Positions 34,901-45,974 of a DNA stretch of 64,000 bases are shown in pieces (positions within the stretch are counted from its first letter, which is position 1; each line of letters starts with the position of its first letter). The DNA is from Mycobacterium asiaticum (lineage in GTDB: Bacteria > Actinomycetota > Actinomycetes > Mycobacteriales > Mycobacteriaceae). The position numbers and the translations under genes are program-made. The notes beneath the pieces were generated by a model. That model worked only from the letters and a program-made list of their open reading frames with translations, was not told the DNA's origin and did not search any database. The stretch lies in assembly GCF_001673315.1 (NCBI RefSeq), contig NZ_LZLQ01000098.1, positions 1 through 64,000 of the forward strand. Reading direction: 5' to 3'.

Positions 34901-35531
34901 GTTCGCCAACGGTGGTAGTGAGAACTTCGGACTCGGCAATGCCGGCTCATCTAACACGGGTATCGCGAACGGCGGTTATGAGAACGTCGGCTCGGGCAAC
35001 GCCGGAGTTCAGAACACCGGCGATTTCAACTCCGGCGGAGCACTGGGCTTCGGTGGAAACACCGGATCCTTCAATTCGGGTGCAAACAACACCGGCTTCG
35101 GCAACTCCGGTGATCTCAATACGGGCCTGTTCAACAGCGGCGATGTCAACACCGCGATCGGTAGCTCCACCGATCAGCCCGGCACCGTCTCAGGATTCGG
35201 GAACACCGGCGCTAATGTGTCCGGCTTCAACAACACCGGCGACTACGTCTCAGGCTTCCAGAACACAAGCCTTAACGGTGCTGGCTTCCTGAGTAGCTCA
35301 GGCTTCCAGAACAATGGCACCGGACTGATCGGGTTCAATAACACCGGAGATTACAACAGGGGGTTGGGCAACTCGGGCTCTGGAAATGTCGGCTTCAATA
35401 ACTCGGGAACCGCGAATTCCGGATTCGGCAACTCAGGTGGCTTCGGTTCCGGCTTCGTCAACTCCGGCGACTACAGCTCCGGGGTCGGCAACCAAGGCGA
35501 CGATCAAGCCGGCTTCTTCGGCCGGCCGTAA
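31992..35531 (+). CDS. PPE53: PPE-MPTR protein, PPE53-like, with duplicated repeat tail
   Basis: A 1179-residue PPE protein, probably exported by ESX-5 and exposed at the cell surface. Residues 1-180 form the PPE domain (Pro7-Pro8-Glu9 in [11 protein letters not shown] in [26 protein letters not shown]). A Gly-rich linker follows to about 300. The rest consists of major polymorphic tandem repeats of the NxGxGNxG type in two long blocks that start alike ([14 protein letters not shown] at 301 and 757) and end alike (DQAGFFGR). The PPE53 of H37Rv, from memory, is about half this length, with one block. It lies, as PPE53 does, next to nuoN. Confidence 0.92.
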   Translation: MSFFTLPPEINSLRIFAGAGSGPMLQAAAAWEGLAAELESAASSFAAVTSGLAGQAWQGAASAAMAAAAAPYAGWLSAAAARAAAASSSANAVASAFEAAQVATVHPLAVAANRNAFVQLVLSNLFGQNAPAIAAAESLYEEFWAADVAAMVGYHGGVSAAAKTLSSWGSTLAGLPGLGQVASAAAEATSSGGLLGGLLGGVGGGGLGGLVGGGLGGVDASVGGGSSGGGLLGGVLGEVGSGLGGLVNVGVGVGSTVGSILGGVNLGSGLGGLPGIGTLLSLAGGSGAIGMTNPFASVTTGLGNQGQWNLGGGNIGDFNLGSGNFGNLNLGGGNIGNLNLGSGNFGFFNLGSGNIGYTNFGSGNNFGNLNFGSGNAYGNGNFGLGNRSGSSNFGSGNFGGSNFGSGNNGFFNLGSGNIGNSNIGFGNNGNLNFGFGNNGNNNIGFGLTGDNQIGIGALNSGIGNLGFGNSGNNNIGFFNSGNGNVGFFNSGDGNTGFGNAGSTNTGFWNAGSINTGFGNGGSENFGAGNGGLGNFGIGNAGFNNAGSGNAGSFNTGDFNAGGANFTAGTNTGSFNSGNHNTGFGNAGDINTGLFNSGNVNTGFGSSVDQPGTVSGFGNTGSVVSGFNNSGDNISGFQNVDTFGFGTSGFQNVGSSLVGFNNTGLFNTGIGNSGLANVGVNLLGENSTGIGNVRDNTSGFFNAGDNSSGIGNQGNDQAGFFGRAATPAFRLDLGPLAPIVSAAAAPGAIFALPDINTGLGNQGQWNLGGGNLGDFNLGSGNFGNVNFGSGNIGNLNLGSGNFGFFNLGSGNSGYTNFGSGNIGNLNLGWGNSGSTNFGFGNTFGDSNFGGGNRGSFNFGSGNDGNFNLGSGNFGSNNFGFGNLGSNNFGFGNLGNNNIGFGLTGDNQIGIGALNTGTGNIGFGNSGNNNIGFFNSGDGNVGFFNAGDGNTGFGNAGSVNSGFWNGGFANTGFANGGSENFGLGNAGSSNTGIANGGYENVGSGNAGVQNTGDFNSGGALGFGGNTGSFNSGANNTGFGNSGDLNTGLFNSGDVNTAIGSSTDQPGTVSGFGNTGANVSGFNNTGDYVSGFQNTSLNGAGFLSSSGFQNNGTGLIGFNNTGDYNRGLGNSGSGNVGFNNSGTANSGFGNSGGFGSGFVNSGDYSSGVGNQGDDQAGFFGRP
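32892..35528 (+). repeat. Duplicated MPTR block inside the PPE53-like gene
   Basis: Two copies of about 1.27 kb: 32892-34159 and 34260-35528. Both begin with codons for [14 protein letters not shown], carry matching sub-blocks in the same order (for example [15 protein letters not shown], then [16 protein letters not shown], later [13 protein letters not shown]) and end at DQAGFFGR. A hydrophobic linker (about residues 722-756) separates them. Collinearity shows block duplication rather than random repeat growth. Confidence 0.85.
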
Positions 35532-35619
35532 TGGTCAGTGCCGCACAACCGTAATCGTCAGTGCCGCAAGGCTGTAAGCGTCAGTGCTGCAGGGCGGTAA
35601 GCGTCAGTGCTGCAGTAGT
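35528..35619. repeat. Four 23-bp tandem units between PPE53 and nuoN stops
   Basis: Units at 35528-35550, 35551-35573, 35574-35596 and 35597-35619 share GTAANNGTCAGTGCNGCA with diverging ends. The first contains the PPE53 TAA (35529-35531); the last contains the nuoN TGA (35604-35606, minus strand). Every unit has both a plus-strand TAA and a minus-strand TGA. Seen directly. Confidence 0.93.
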
Positions 35620-37169
35620 ATCGCCGCGCGATCGGCCAAGTCCAGCACCGGTTGCGGCAGGATGCCCAGCACCACGGTGACCAATGCGCACACCGCGATG
35701 GCCGCCTTGCTCAGTACGCCCGGGGCCACCACGTGTGGTGTGTCGTCGGTTCCCTCGGTGAAGAACATCAGCACGATCACCCGCACATAGAAGTACGCCG
35801 CGACCGCGCTGGAGACCACACCGATGATCACCAGCGGCACGGCGCCGCCTTCGGCGGCGGCCTTGAACACCGAGAACTTGCTGATGAAGCCGCTCGTCAG
35901 CGGGATGCCGGCGAATGCCAGCAGGAACATGGAAAGCATCACGCCCACAATGGGAGAGCGTTGCCCCAGGCCGGCCCAATTCGCCAGGCTGGCATCCTCC
36001 ACACCGTCCGCATTGCGGATCAGACCGACGATCGCGAACGCGCCTACCGTGCTGAAGCTGTAGGCCACCAGATAGAACATGGTGGACGACAGGCCGGCCG
36101 AATTGTCTGCGATCACACCCGTGAGGATGAAGCCCACGTGCGCCACCGACGAGTAAGCGAGCATCCGTTTGACATCGGTCTGGTTCACCGCGGTGATGGT
36201 CCCCACGACCATGGTCAGGATCGAAATGCCCCACAACACCGGGCGCCAGTCAGCGTGCAGCGGCGGCAGCGCCACGTAGACCACGCGAAGCAGGGCGCCA
36301 AACGCCGCCACCTTGGTGGCCGCGGCCATGAAGCCGGTGATCGGGGTCGGTGCCCCCTGGTACACGTCAGGAATCCACGAATGGAACGGGACGGCACCGA
36401 CTTTGAACAACAGGCCGACCGCCAGGAGCGCCACACCCACCAGGGCCATGGACCTATCGTTTTGCGCCGCAAGCGAATCGCGGATCAGATGCAAAGTCAG
36501 CGTGCCGGTGGCGCCGTAGAGCAACGCGACGCCGTAGAGAAAGAAGGCCGAGGAGAACGCGCCGAGCAGGAAGTACTTCAGTGCCGCCTCCTGCGACAGC
36601 AGCCGACGGTGCCGCGCCAGGCCACACATCAGGTACAGCGGCAATGAGAGGACTTCCAAGGCCACGAACATCGTCAGCAAGTCGTTGGACGCGGCGAACA
36701 CCATCATGCCGCCGACCGAAAGCGTCAGCAGGGGAAACAGTTCGGTCTGGGCGACGCCTGCACGTTCGGCTTCGAGCTCGGTGTCGCTGTCAGGTGTCGC
36801 CGAAGCTTGGGGCGTAAACGAATCGAGTCCGGCGAACACCTTGGCTTTGGTGATTACGTGTCGCCGCTCGGCGATGAAGATGGTGCCGAGGACAGCAACC
36901 AGCAGCACGGTGCCCTGCAAGAACAATGCCGGCCGGTCCACAGCTATCGCCCCGAGCACCGTGGCTTGCCCAGCTGCGGGAACGGATTTGGCCACCAGGA
37001 TGACCGCAGCGAATGCCGCCGCAAAACCCGACAGGGTCAGGGCGACTTGCGCGCCATACCGAACGCGGCGCGGCAGGAACGCTTCGGCCAGCACGCCGAG
37101 GATCGCCACCGCGAACACGATGAACATCGGCGACAGCAGGAAGTACTCAACGCTGGGCTTGTTGATCAT
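35604..37169 (-). CDS. nuoN: NADH dehydrogenase I chain N
   Basis: Membrane proton-pumping subunit N of complex I, 521 residues and about 14 membrane helices, of the Mrp-antiporter-like family. The conserved lysine-containing segments are FKVGAVPFHSWIPDVYQGAPTPITGF (in part) and MLAYSSVAHVGFILTGV. It is the last gene of the operon and overlaps nuoM by four bases (ATGA). Its stop codon lies in a 23-bp repeat array shared with the convergent PPE gene. Confidence 0.97.
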   Translation of the reverse strand: MINKPSVEYFLLSPMFIVFAVAILGVLAEAFLPRRVRYGAQVALTLSGFAAAFAAVILVAKSVPAAGQATVLGAIAVDRPALFLQGTVLLVAVLGTIFIAERRHVITKAKVFAGLDSFTPQASATPDSDTELEAERAGVAQTELFPLLTLSVGGMMVFAASNDLLTMFVALEVLSLPLYLMCGLARHRRLLSQEAALKYFLLGAFSSAFFLYGVALLYGATGTLTLHLIRDSLAAQNDRSMALVGVALLAVGLLFKVGAVPFHSWIPDVYQGAPTPITGFMAAATKVAAFGALLRVVYVALPPLHADWRPVLWGISILTMVVGTITAVNQTDVKRMLAYSSVAHVGFILTGVIADNSAGLSSTMFYLVAYSFSTVGAFAIVGLIRNADGVEDASLANWAGLGQRSPIVGVMLSMFLLAFAGIPLTSGFISKFSVFKAAAEGGAVPLVIIGVVSSAVAAYFYVRVIVLMFFTEGTDDTPHVVAPGVLSKAAIAVCALVTVVLGILPQPVLDLADRAAILLQH

Positions 37170-38776
37170 CGGTGCGGTCCTTCGGCTGTCGTCGGGCGCA
37201 CGCCCATAGGCACTGTCGGTGCCGGATCCTGCTGTCGGATGGTGCTCATGGTGTGTTCGACCGACGGGTTGATCCGGTCCAGCACCGGTTTGGGATACAC
37301 CCCAAGCGCGAGCAGTAGCGCGATCAGCGGTGCGACGACGGCCATTTCGCGTGGCACCAGGTCGCGAATTTTTTCGTTACCTTCGGCCAGTGGCCCGGTC
37401 ATCGTCCGCTGGTAGAGCCACAACATATAGATCGCGGCCAGCACCAGAGCCGTGACACCGAAGGCCGCCGCAATCCAGTAACGGTTGAAAGTGCCCAGCA
37501 GCACCAGAAATTCGCTGACGAAGGGGGCGAGTCCGGGCAGCGACAAGGTCGCCATGCAGGACACCAGAAATGTCCCGGCCAGGATGGGCGCCACTTTCTG
37601 CACGCCACCGTAATCAGCGATCAACCTGCTGCCCCCGCGCGAGACCAGGAAGCCCGCGATCAGGAACACCGCGGCGGTCGAGATGCCGTGGTTGAGCATG
37701 TACAGCGTTGAACCGCTCTGCCCCTGGGATGTCATCACGAAGATACCGGCGATGATGAACCCGAAGTGTGAGATCGAGGTGTAGGCGATAAGCCGCATCA
37801 TGTCGGTCTGACCGATCGCGACGATCGCACCGTAGATCACCCCGACGATGGCCAACGTAACGATCACCGGCCGGAAATACGTTGAGGCGTCAGGGAATAG
37901 CTGCAGGCAATAACGCAGCATGCCGAAGGTGCCGACCTTGTCCATCACCGCGGTGATCAGCACCGCGGTGGCCGGTGTGGCCTCCACGCAGGCGTCGGGC
38001 AGCCAGCGGTGGAACGGCCACAACGGCGCTTTGACCGCGAACGCGAACATGAAGCCCAGGAACAGCGCCTTGAACACCGCGGGATCCACGTCGGCAAAAC
38101 GCTTGCCCTCCCGCACGTCAGTGACGAGTCGAACGAAGTCGAAGGTGGCCTCGCCGTGCTGAGCAGTCACCACGTACAGCCCGATCACCGCCGCGAGCAT
38201 GATCAACCCACCGAATAGGTTGTACAGCAGGAACTTAACCGCCGCTCGCGAACGCTCAGTGCCCTGTCCGAACCCGCCGATCAAGAAGTACATGGGGATC
38301 AGCATCGCTTCGAAGAACACGTAGAACAGCAGCACATCGAGAGCGACCACGGAGATCAGCACCATCGACTCGATGGCCAGCGTGAGCGCGACGTAGGCGT
38401 GCACCCCGCGCGGGCGGCCCTCGCGACCTGACGAGTCGTCGGCGTCACCGCCGTCGTTCCAGCCGGCCACCAGCAGCACCGGAACCAGCACCGTGGTCAG
38501 CAGCACCAGGATCAGGCCGATGCCATCCACGCCCAGCGTGTAACCGGCGCCGAAAGACGGGATCCAGGAGTGCTTTTCGCCGAACTGGTAGGTGTCTCCG
38601 CCAGCCTTGAACCCGGCGGCGACGACGAGCGACACCGCCAGGGTCAGAATGCTCATGGCCACGCCGATCCATTTGACGGCACGATGCAGACCAGGCGGCA
38701 GCAGAATGATCAAGACCGAACCCGCCAGCGGCAGCAGCCACAGCACGCTCAGCCACGGCAGGCTCGAATTCACCAC
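37166..38776 (-). CDS. nuoM: NADH dehydrogenase I chain M
   Basis: Antiporter-like proton-pumping subunit M, 536 residues and about 14 membrane helices. Markers are [26 protein letters not shown] (in part) and [16 protein letters not shown]. There are two in-frame GTG codons at the start (38776 and 38773). The second gives the usual 4-bp GTGA overlap with nuoL and may be the one used. Confidence 0.97.
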   Translation of the reverse strand: MVNSSLPWLSVLWLLPLAGSVLIILLPPGLHRAVKWIGVAMSILTLAVSLVVAAGFKAGGDTYQFGEKHSWIPSFGAGYTLGVDGIGLILVLLTTVLVPVLLVAGWNDGGDADDSSGREGRPRGVHAYVALTLAIESMVLISVVALDVLLFYVFFEAMLIPMYFLIGGFGQGTERSRAAVKFLLYNLFGGLIMLAAVIGLYVVTAQHGEATFDFVRLVTDVREGKRFADVDPAVFKALFLGFMFAFAVKAPLWPFHRWLPDACVEATPATAVLITAVMDKVGTFGMLRYCLQLFPDASTYFRPVIVTLAIVGVIYGAIVAIGQTDMMRLIAYTSISHFGFIIAGIFVMTSQGQSGSTLYMLNHGISTAAVFLIAGFLVSRGGSRLIADYGGVQKVAPILAGTFLVSCMATLSLPGLAPFVSEFLVLLGTFNRYWIAAAFGVTALVLAAIYMLWLYQRTMTGPLAEGNEKIRDLVPREMAVVAPLIALLLALGVYPKPVLDRINPSVEHTMSTIRQQDPAPTVPMGVRPTTAEGPHR

Positions 38777-40659
38777 AGGTTCACCGCCAACAGCGCGCCG
38801 GCCACCAGAGCCGCACCCACCAGCATCGACAACGCGTAGTTACGGGCAAAACCAGTCTGCATGCGCCGCAACCGGTTCGATGTCCGCCCGACCCCTGCCG
38901 AAAGTGCGTTGATCGACCCGTCGACGCCGGCGTTGTCGATGCCGACCAGTGCGTATGTCAGCTGCGCACCAGGGCGCATGAAAACCTCCTCGTTGAAGGC
39001 GTCGCCGTAGCCGTCGGCGCGGGCCGCTGCCGTGAGCACCGAGACCTGAGACGGGGCCACTCGCGGAATTTCCGCCTTGCCGCCATACATCCGATAGGCC
39101 ACCGCGATACCGACGACGACCACCCCCAGCGCGAGCGATGTGCTGACCCATTGAGGCACGGCATGCGCGGTTTCCTCGTGTGCGCCCACTACGGGTTCGA
39201 GCCAGTGCTGCAACGTGCCGCCGATCGCGAACAGCGCACCGGAGAACACCGAACCGAACGCGAGCAGGATCATCGGCCACACCATCAGGGCGGGCGCCTC
39301 ATGCGGATGCGAGCCCGGCGCCCAACGCTTCTTACCGAAGAACGTCATCAGCATCACCCGCGTCATGTAGAACGCGGTGATGCCCGCGCCCAGCAGCGCC
39401 GCCCCGCCAAGGATGTAACCGCGGACCCCGCCGGCCCCCAGCGCCGCCTCGATGATCGCGTCCTTGGAGAAGAATCCCGCGAATGGTGGCACGCCGATGA
39501 TCGCCAGATATCCCAGTCCGAACGTCACGAAGGTGACGGGGAGCGCCGCACGCAGGCCGCCGTAACGGCGCATGTCCTGTTCTTCGTGCATCGCATGGAT
39601 GACCGACCCGGACCCGAGGAACAGGCCGGCCTTGAAGAAGCCGTGTGTGAGCAGGTGCATGATCGCGAACGCATAGCCGGCCGGACCCAAGCCCGCCGCC
39701 AGGACCATGTAACCGATTTGGCTCATGGTGGACGCGGCAAGGGCGCGCTTGATGTCGTCTTTGGCGCACCCGATGAACGCCCCGAGCATCAGGGTGACGG
39801 CGCCGACGATCACCACACCCAGCCGCGCATCCGGGGCCAGGTTGTACAGCGGGTTGGAGCGCACGATCAGGTACACACCGGCCGTCACCATGGTGGCCGC
39901 GTGGATCAACGCCGACACCGGGGTGGGGCCTTCCATCGCGTCCCCCAACCAGGCCTGCAGCGGCACCTGCGCCGACTTGGCACACGCGCCCAGCAGCAGC
40001 AGCAACCCAGTCACGTTCAAGACGCCTTCGCTGGTCGCAGGCGCACCGGCGAACACTCCGCTGTAGGACAGCGTGCCGAACGTGCTGAACATCAGGAACA
40101 TCGCCAGCGCCAGGGCGGCATCCCCGACCCGGTTCATCACGAACGCTTTCTTGGCCGCCGTGGCGGCAGACGGCTTGTGATACCAGAACCCGATAAGCAG
40201 GTAGGACGCCAGACCGACACCCTCCCAGCCGACATAGAGCAGCACGTAGTTATCGGCGAGCACGAGCAGCAGCATCGACGCCAGGAACAGGTTGAGGTAG
40301 CCGAAAAATCTGCGACGGTCCTCGTCCTCGGCCATGTAGGCGATCGAATAGATGTGGATCAGCGATCCGACACCGGAGATCAACAGCACGAAGCACATCG
40401 ACAACTGGTCGATCTGCAAGCCGAAGTCGACCTGTAGGCCACCGACCGGTATCCAGCTGAACACCGTCTGACGGATGGTTCGGTCGTCTCCGGCGCGGCT
40501 CAGGAGGTCAGCGAGCAGCGTGACGCCCACCCCGAACGCCGAGAGGGCGGCCAGCGTACCCAGCCAATGACCCCACGCGTCCGTGCGTCGACCACCGAAC
40601 AGCAGGATCGCAGCCCCCGCCAGTGGCAGCGCCACGAGCAGCCAGGTGTAGTGAGTCAT
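38770..40659 (-). CDS. nuoL: NADH dehydrogenase I chain L
   Basis: The largest antiporter-like membrane subunit of complex I, 629 residues, with the long lateral helix region at the C-terminus. [26 protein letters not shown] (in part) and [16 protein letters not shown] carry the conserved proton-path Lys, His and Glu residues. The ATG at 40659 is chosen over an upstream frame: it begins the conserved [13 protein letters not shown] and lies 10 bp past the nuoK stop with an AAGG-type site. Confidence 0.96.
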   Translation of the reverse strand: MTHYTWLLVALPLAGAAILLFGGRRTDAWGHWLGTLAALSAFGVGVTLLADLLSRAGDDRTIRQTVFSWIPVGGLQVDFGLQIDQLSMCFVLLISGVGSLIHIYSIAYMAEDEDRRRFFGYLNLFLASMLLLVLADNYVLLYVGWEGVGLASYLLIGFWYHKPSAATAAKKAFVMNRVGDAALALAMFLMFSTFGTLSYSGVFAGAPATSEGVLNVTGLLLLLGACAKSAQVPLQAWLGDAMEGPTPVSALIHAATMVTAGVYLIVRSNPLYNLAPDARLGVVIVGAVTLMLGAFIGCAKDDIKRALAASTMSQIGYMVLAAGLGPAGYAFAIMHLLTHGFFKAGLFLGSGSVIHAMHEEQDMRRYGGLRAALPVTFVTFGLGYLAIIGVPPFAGFFSKDAIIEAALGAGGVRGYILGGAALLGAGITAFYMTRVMLMTFFGKKRWAPGSHPHEAPALMVWPMILLAFGSVFSGALFAIGGTLQHWLEPVVGAHEETAHAVPQWVSTSLALGVVVVGIAVAYRMYGGKAEIPRVAPSQVSVLTAAARADGYGDAFNEEVFMRPGAQLTYALVGIDNAGVDGSINALSAGVGRTSNRLRRMQTGFARNYALSMLVGAALVAGALLAVNLW

Positions 40660-40669
40660 CTTGGCGTTC

Positions 40670-40969
40670 TCAGCCTTTGAGTAGATTCGCGTCGTCGACC
40701 GACGCCGATTTGCGGGCACGGAAAATCGTCATGATGATGGCCAGGCCGATGACGACCTCGCAGGCGGCGACAACCATGGTGAAGAACGCGATCATCTGTC
40801 CGTCGAGCTTGCCGTGCATGCGCGCAAAGGTGACGAACGCGAGGTTGACCGCATTGAGCATCAGCTCGACACACATGAACATGACGATGGCGTTGCGGCG
40901 CAGCAGCACACCGGAGGCCCCGATGGTGAACAGCAGTGCCGAAAGGTAGAGGTAGTTGGCCGGATTCAT
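40670..40969 (-). CDS. nuoK: NADH dehydrogenase I chain K
   Basis: A 99-residue membrane subunit with three helices. The buried glutamates of the proton path are in [19 protein letters not shown] and [19 protein letters not shown]. It overlaps nuoJ by four bases (ATGA). Confidence 0.97.
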   Translation of the reverse strand: MNPANYLYLSALLFTIGASGVLLRRNAIVMFMCVELMLNAVNLAFVTFARMHGKLDGQMIAFFTMVVAACEVVIGLAIIMTIFRARKSASVDDANLLKG

Positions 40970-41754
40970 GACGCACCTCCCTTGACCGACTGGGCCGACG
41001 GTGTCTCGAGACCGTCGGCTCCGCGGGTGCGCAGGATGCGCGACACCGACAGCTCCGAGTACGAACCATCGGGCAGCAGCGCGGCCACGTCGACGGCGTT
41101 GTGGCGTGCGTAGACGCCCGGGCTGGGCAGCGGCGTGGGGTACCCGCCGGCGCGGAAGCGCTCCTCGGAGAGTTCGCGCTGCGTCTTACGCCGTTCGAAC
41201 CGCTCCCGGTGCGCCAGAATCATCGCGCCGACTGCGGCGGTGATCAGCAGCGCACTGGTCAACTCGAAGGCCCATAGGTAGCGCGTGAAGATCAGCGCGG
41301 CAAGGCCTTCCACGTTGCCGCCGGCGTTGGCGCCGGCCAGCCCGGAGAAGCCGCCGGTCGCCACATTGCCGATCCCGGCGATCAGCAGGACGCCGAAGCC
41401 GACGCCGGTCACCACGCCGGCAATTCGTTGTCCGCGCAGCGTCTCCTTGAGTGATTCCGCCGAGTCCACGCCGATGAGCATCAGCACGAACAGGAACAAC
41501 ATCATCACCGCGCCGGTGTAGACCACGACCTGAACGACGCCGAGGAACAGTGCGTCCTGCGCAATGTAGAAGGCCGCCAGGATCAGCATCGTCATAGCGA
41601 GATACATCGCGGAGTACACGGCGTTGACAGCGAGCACCACCCCGAGCGCTCCCACCAGTGCCAGCGCGCCGAGCACCCAGAACATCACCGCTTCACCGGT
41701 GGAGGTGTGGGTGATGAGCTCCGGCGCCAAGTTGGAGGCGAGTAGTGCGGTCAC
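40966..41754 (-). CDS. nuoJ: NADH dehydrogenase I chain J
   Basis: A 262-residue membrane subunit with five helices in the first ~190 residues ([20 protein letters not shown] is the conserved third helix), then a longer hydrophilic tail than in E. coli, as in other actinobacteria. The GTG start overlaps nuoI's stop (GTGA). Confidence 0.97.
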   Translation of the reverse strand: MTALLASNLAPELITHTSTGEAVMFWVLGALALVGALGVVLAVNAVYSAMYLAMTMLILAAFYIAQDALFLGVVQVVVYTGAVMMLFLFVLMLIGVDSAESLKETLRGQRIAGVVTGVGFGVLLIAGIGNVATGGFSGLAGANAGGNVEGLAALIFTRYLWAFELTSALLITAAVGAMILAHRERFERRKTQRELSEERFRAGGYPTPLPSPGVYARHNAVDVAALLPDGSYSELSVSRILRTRGADGLETPSAQSVKGGAS

Positions 41755-42308
41755 CGGCCGTCCCCGGTTTCTTGGCTTTGCAGCACCCCGTCCGCGGTGA
41801 CGTTGCCCAGGTAGTAGTCCTTGTCGGTGGCGCCTTCGGCGCGCGGGTGCGGCGGTGCCGTCATTCCGGGCAGCAGCGGCGCCAGCAACCGGTCCTTCTC
41901 GTAGATCAGGTCAGCGCGGTTGTCGTCGGCCAACTCGTAGTCGTTGGTCATGGTCAGTGCCCGGGTCGGGCAGGCCTCGATGCACAGACCGCAACCGATG
42001 CAGCGCAGGTAGTTGATCTGGTACACCCGCCCGTAGCGTTCTCCGGGCGAGAACCGTGCTTCGTCGGTGTTGTCCGCGCCCTCGACGTAGATCGCGTCGG
42101 CGGGACAGGACCAGGCGCACAACTCGCAGCCGATGCACTTCTCCAGGCCGTCTTCGTAGCGGTTCAGCTGATGACGGCCGTGGTAGCGCGGTGCCACCGG
42201 ACCGGGTTTCTCCGGGTATTCCTCGGTGACGGTCTTCTTGAACATCGAACCGAACGTCACGCCGAACCCGGCTACCGGGTCCCAGAGGCGTCGCAAAATA
42301 TTAGCCAC
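41751..42308 (-). CDS. nuoI: NADH dehydrogenase I chain I (2x 4Fe-4S)
   Basis: A 185-residue ferredoxin-type subunit that carries clusters N6a and N6b. The two cysteine motifs [12 protein letters not shown] and [12 protein letters not shown] are intact. It starts with GTG and overlaps the nuoH end by eight bases. It passes electrons from NuoG towards NuoB. Confidence 0.97.
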   Translation of the reverse strand: MANILRRLWDPVAGFGVTFGSMFKKTVTEEYPEKPGPVAPRYHGRHQLNRYEDGLEKCIGCELCAWSCPADAIYVEGADNTDEARFSPGERYGRVYQINYLRCIGCGLCIEACPTRALTMTNDYELADDNRADLIYEKDRLLAPLLPGMTAPPHPRAEGATDKDYYLGNVTADGVLQSQETGDGR

Positions 42309-43563
42309 GTGCCTTCTCCTTGCTCGCGCCGACGGGGCGTTCGAGGGTTTTCATCGGCAACGGCGGTGTCGGGAATGCCGGTTGCAAATCGCTTGCGCCG
42401 AGCCGCTTTTCGTTATCCTGCTGGCGGCGTTTGGGCGCGCTGAACGGCTTTCGCAGTGTTGCGATCAACACAACGGCCACCACGAGGCTGGCGATCACCA
42501 GCACTGCGGTCCAGTGCGGGTAGCCCTGGATTTGCAACCAGCGGACAAAGCCCGCGACCATGATCCAGGCCAGTGACACCGGGATCAACAGCTTCCAGCC
42601 CAACGCCATGAACTGGTCGTAGCGGAACCGGGGGAGTGTGGCGCGCAACCAGAAGTAGATGAACAAAAACGTCCACACCTTGGCGGTGAACCACAGCACG
42701 GGCCACCAACCGGTGTTGGCTCCCTCCCACATGTTCAGTGGCCACGGCGCATGCCAGCCGCCGAGGAACATCGTCGCCGCCAGTGCCGAAACCGTTGTCA
42801 TGTTGACGTATTCGGCAAGCATGAAGATCGCGAACTTCAGGGACGAGTACTCGGTGTGGAAGCCCGCGACCAACTCGCCCTCGGCTTCGGGCAGGTCGAA
42901 CGGCGCCCGGTTGGTCTCGCCGACCATGGAGATCAGGTAAGTGAGGAACGACGGCAGCAGCAGGAAGATGAACCAGACGCGGTCCTGCGCGGCCACGATC
43001 TGCGACGTCGACATGGTGCCGGCGAACAGGAACACCGCCGCGAACGACAGCCCCATCGCCACCTCGTAGGAGATGACCTGGGCGGTCGAACGCACCCCGC
43101 CGAGTAGCGGATAGGTGGACCCCGACGCCCACCCACCGAGCACGATGCCGTACACACCGATCGCTGACAGACCCAGGATGAACAGCACCGCAACCGGGAC
43201 GTCGGTCAGCTGCAAGGGCGTCCAGTGACCGAACACCGACACCTCGGGGCCAAGCGGGATGAACGCGAAGGCAGTGAAAGCGGGAATCGCCGAGATGGCC
43301 GGCGCCGCGAAATAGACAAACCAATCGATGCCCTTGGGCGTGATGCTTTCTTTCAACGCCAGCTTGACGCCATCGACCAGGCTCTGCAGGGCGCCTTTCG
43401 GGCCGACCCGGTTGGGCCCGGGCCGCAGCTGCATCCGGCCCAGCAGCTTGCGTTCGACCAGGATCGCCACCAGCACAGTCAGCACCAGGTAAACGAAGAT
43501 GGCCAGCGCCTTGCCCAGCACCAGCCACCAAGGGTCGTGCCCGAAGGCGGTCAAGCCGTTCAT
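42301..43563 (-). CDS. nuoH: NADH dehydrogenase I chain H
   Basis: A 420-residue membrane subunit that forms the quinone chamber with NuoB and NuoD; about eight helices. Conserved segments are [37 protein letters not shown] and [20 protein letters not shown]. It has a long, basic C-terminal tail (about 60 residues past the last helix), as in other mycobacteria. The ATG at 43563 overlaps nuoG's stop (ATGA); upstream frame extension is not supported. Confidence 0.97.
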   Translation of the reverse strand: MNGLTAFGHDPWWLVLGKALAIFVYLVLTVLVAILVERKLLGRMQLRPGPNRVGPKGALQSLVDGVKLALKESITPKGIDWFVYFAAPAISAIPAFTAFAFIPLGPEVSVFGHWTPLQLTDVPVAVLFILGLSAIGVYGIVLGGWASGSTYPLLGGVRSTAQVISYEVAMGLSFAAVFLFAGTMSTSQIVAAQDRVWFIFLLLPSFLTYLISMVGETNRAPFDLPEAEGELVAGFHTEYSSLKFAIFMLAEYVNMTTVSALAATMFLGGWHAPWPLNMWEGANTGWWPVLWFTAKVWTFLFIYFWLRATLPRFRYDQFMALGWKLLIPVSLAWIMVAGFVRWLQIQGYPHWTAVLVIASLVVAVVLIATLRKPFSAPKRRQQDNEKRLGASDLQPAFPTPPLPMKTLERPVGASKEKARG

Positions 43564-45974
43564 TTGGAACCCACTCCAATTTTGACGACGGCGCCAAGGG
43601 TGACGCCCAATTCCCGATGCACCGCAGAACCTGGGGAGTTGAGCGGAAGCCACACCACCCCGTCGGGCATGTCGGTGACGTTGAGCGGCAACGTGATCGA
43701 GCCGCGTTCGGTACTGACCGTGACCGGTTCCCCGTGGGTGGCGCCGATTTCGGCGGTGGTGCCCGCAGACAACCGCACCTCAGGCTTGCGCGCGGTGCCG
43801 GCCAGGTGCGGTTCGCCGTCCTGTCCGCGACCGGCGTCCAGCAGCAACCGCCAACCCGTCAGCACCGCCTCACCGGCACCAGGCTTTCCGGCCGACGGTG
43901 CCGCAACCGTCGGATTGGCCGGGCGCTTGCCGTCCCAGGTGCTCAGTGCGGAGAGTTCCTCGCGCGCGGATTCGACTGTGGCACAACCCAAATAGACGCC
44001 CATCTCGTCAGCAAGGGTGTCGAGGACCCGATGATCGGATTGACTGGCCTGCAGCGAGGTGCCGCGGAACGCGGGCTCGAAGCCGCGGTAGCGTCCCTCC
44101 CAGTTGACGAATGCGCCCGCCTTCGAGGTGGTGGCAGCGACCGGGAACACCACGTCGGCCCGCTCGGTGACGGCGCTGTGACGCAGTTCGAGGCTGACCA
44201 CGAACGGGGCGGCGTCGAGTGCAGCCAGCACCGCGTCCGGGTCGGCGAAGTCACCCGGTTCGATACCGCCCACCAGCAGCGCGCCCAGCGTTCCGTCGAT
44301 GGCTGCGGCCAGTATGCCGTCGGCGTCCCGTCCGCCGGCTGACGGCAATTCGTCGACATGCCACGCCGCGGCGACCTGCGACCGTGCGGTCTCGTCTGCG
44401 GCGGGACGGCCACCGGGCAGGAGCCCGGGCAGCGCACCGGCTTCCAGTGCCCCGCGTTCGCCGGCCCGCCTCGGCACCCAGGCCAACCGAGCCCCGGTCG
44501 AGTCGGCCAGCCGGGCCGCGGCCGAGAAGCCACCCGGCACCGTGGCCAGGCGTTCGCCGACCATGATCACCGCACCCGGGGTGCTGAGCAGATCGCCGAT
44601 CTCTCCTGTCGCCAAGCCGTCCAACGTGGCCGCCTCGGCGCCGGGGATGGTCTGCAGCAACCGGCCCGACATCTTGGTCAGGCCGCGGGTGGCGAACGGA
44701 GCGATCGCGTAGACCGGGACATTGTTCTTGCGTACGGCCTTGCGCAGTCGCAGGAAGACGATCGGCGATTCTTCCTCCGGCTCGAATCCGACCAGCAGGA
44801 CCACCGGCGCGGCCTCCAGGTCGGAGTAGCTGACGGTGACGGGCCGCCCGGCGACGCGTGCCGCCAGGAAATCGGCCTCCTCGGCGGAGGAGGGCCGGGC
44901 ACGGAAGTCGATGTCGTTGGTGTCCAACACGATTCGCGCGAATTTGGCGTAGGCGTAGGCGTCTTCCCAGGTGACGCGGCCGCCGACCAGTACGCCGGTG
45001 CGCCCGCGAGCCGCCTCGAGTCCCTGCGTCGCCGCGACGATCGCATGGGCCCACGACGCCGGAGCCAACTCGCCGTCGGGACCCCGGAGAAGGGGAGTGG
45101 TGATCACGTCCGGCCGGGTGGCATAGGTGAAGGCCCACCGGCCCTTGTCGCAGTTCCACTCCTCGTTGACCTCGGGGTCGTCACCGGCCAGCCGGCGCGT
45201 CACCTTGCCGCGACGGTGATCGGTGCGCTGCGCACATCCGGATGCACAGTGCTCGCACACGCTGGGACTGGACACCAGGTCGAACGGGCGGGCCCGGAAC
45301 CGGTAGGCGGTGCCGGTCAGCGCCCCAACCGGGCAGATCTGCACTGTGTTGCCGGAGAAGTAGGACTCGAACGGTTCGTTGGCGTAGATGCCGACCTGCT
45401 GCAGCGCACCCCGCTCCTGCATGTCGATGAACGGGTCGCCGGCGATCTGCTCGGAGAAGCGGGTGCAGCGGGCGCACAGAATGCAACGCTCACGGTCCAG
45501 CAGCACCTGCGAGGAGATGTTGATCGGCTTGGCGAAGGTGCGCTTGGCGTCGGTGAAACGAGACTCGGCGCGTCCGTTGGACATTGCCTGGTTCTGCAGC
45601 GGGCACTCACCGCCCTTGTCGCACATCGGGCAGTCCAGCGGATGGTTGATCAGCAACAGTTCCATCACACCGTGCTGGGCCTTGTCGGCGGCCGGTGAAG
45701 TGAGTTGGGTGCTTACCACCATGTCGTCGGTGCAGACGGTGGTGCACGACGCCATCGGCTTGCGCTGGCCTTCGACCTCTACCAGGCACTGCCGGCACGC
45801 GCCGACCGGGTCGAGCAGTGGGTGGTCGCAGAACCGCGGGATCTGGATGCCCATCAGCTCGGCCGCGCGGATCACCAGTGTGCCTTTCGGAACACTGATT
45901 TCGGCTCCGTCGATGGTCAGCGACACCATCTCGGGCTGAGCCAAGCGGTTCTCAGCATCAGCGGTTTGGGTCAC
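43560..45974 (-). CDS. nuoG: NADH dehydrogenase I chain G
   Basis: The 804-residue iron-sulphur subunit. The N-terminal 2Fe-2S site includes [15 protein letters not shown], the His/Cys and tetranuclear sites are [19 protein letters not shown] and CEHCASGC, and the rest is a molybdopterin-oxidoreductase-like domain without catalytic metal. It transfers electrons from NuoE/F along the chain. It starts with GTG in a GTGA overlap with nuoF. Confidence 0.97.
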   Translation of the reverse strand: MTQTADAENRLAQPEMVSLTIDGAEISVPKGTLVIRAAELMGIQIPRFCDHPLLDPVGACRQCLVEVEGQRKPMASCTTVCTDDMVVSTQLTSPAADKAQHGVMELLLINHPLDCPMCDKGGECPLQNQAMSNGRAESRFTDAKRTFAKPINISSQVLLDRERCILCARCTRFSEQIAGDPFIDMQERGALQQVGIYANEPFESYFSGNTVQICPVGALTGTAYRFRARPFDLVSSPSVCEHCASGCAQRTDHRRGKVTRRLAGDDPEVNEEWNCDKGRWAFTYATRPDVITTPLLRGPDGELAPASWAHAIVAATQGLEAARGRTGVLVGGRVTWEDAYAYAKFARIVLDTNDIDFRARPSSAEEADFLAARVAGRPVTVSYSDLEAAPVVLLVGFEPEEESPIVFLRLRKAVRKNNVPVYAIAPFATRGLTKMSGRLLQTIPGAEAATLDGLATGEIGDLLSTPGAVIMVGERLATVPGGFSAAARLADSTGARLAWVPRRAGERGALEAGALPGLLPGGRPAADETARSQVAAAWHVDELPSAGGRDADGILAAAIDGTLGALLVGGIEPGDFADPDAVLAALDAAPFVVSLELRHSAVTERADVVFPVAATTSKAGAFVNWEGRYRGFEPAFRGTSLQASQSDHRVLDTLADEMGVYLGCATVESAREELSALSTWDGKRPANPTVAAPSAGKPGAGEAVLTGWRLLLDAGRGQDGEPHLAGTARKPEVRLSAGTTAEIGATHGEPVTVSTERGSITLPLNVTDMPDGVVWLPLNSPGSAVHRELGVTLGAVVKIGVGSK

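Noticed and set aside
32020-34957. Long antisense frames within the PPE-MPTR gene
   Set aside because: They are the mirror of the Asn-Gly repeat codons on the opposite strand and show only Pro/Leu/Lys low complexity.
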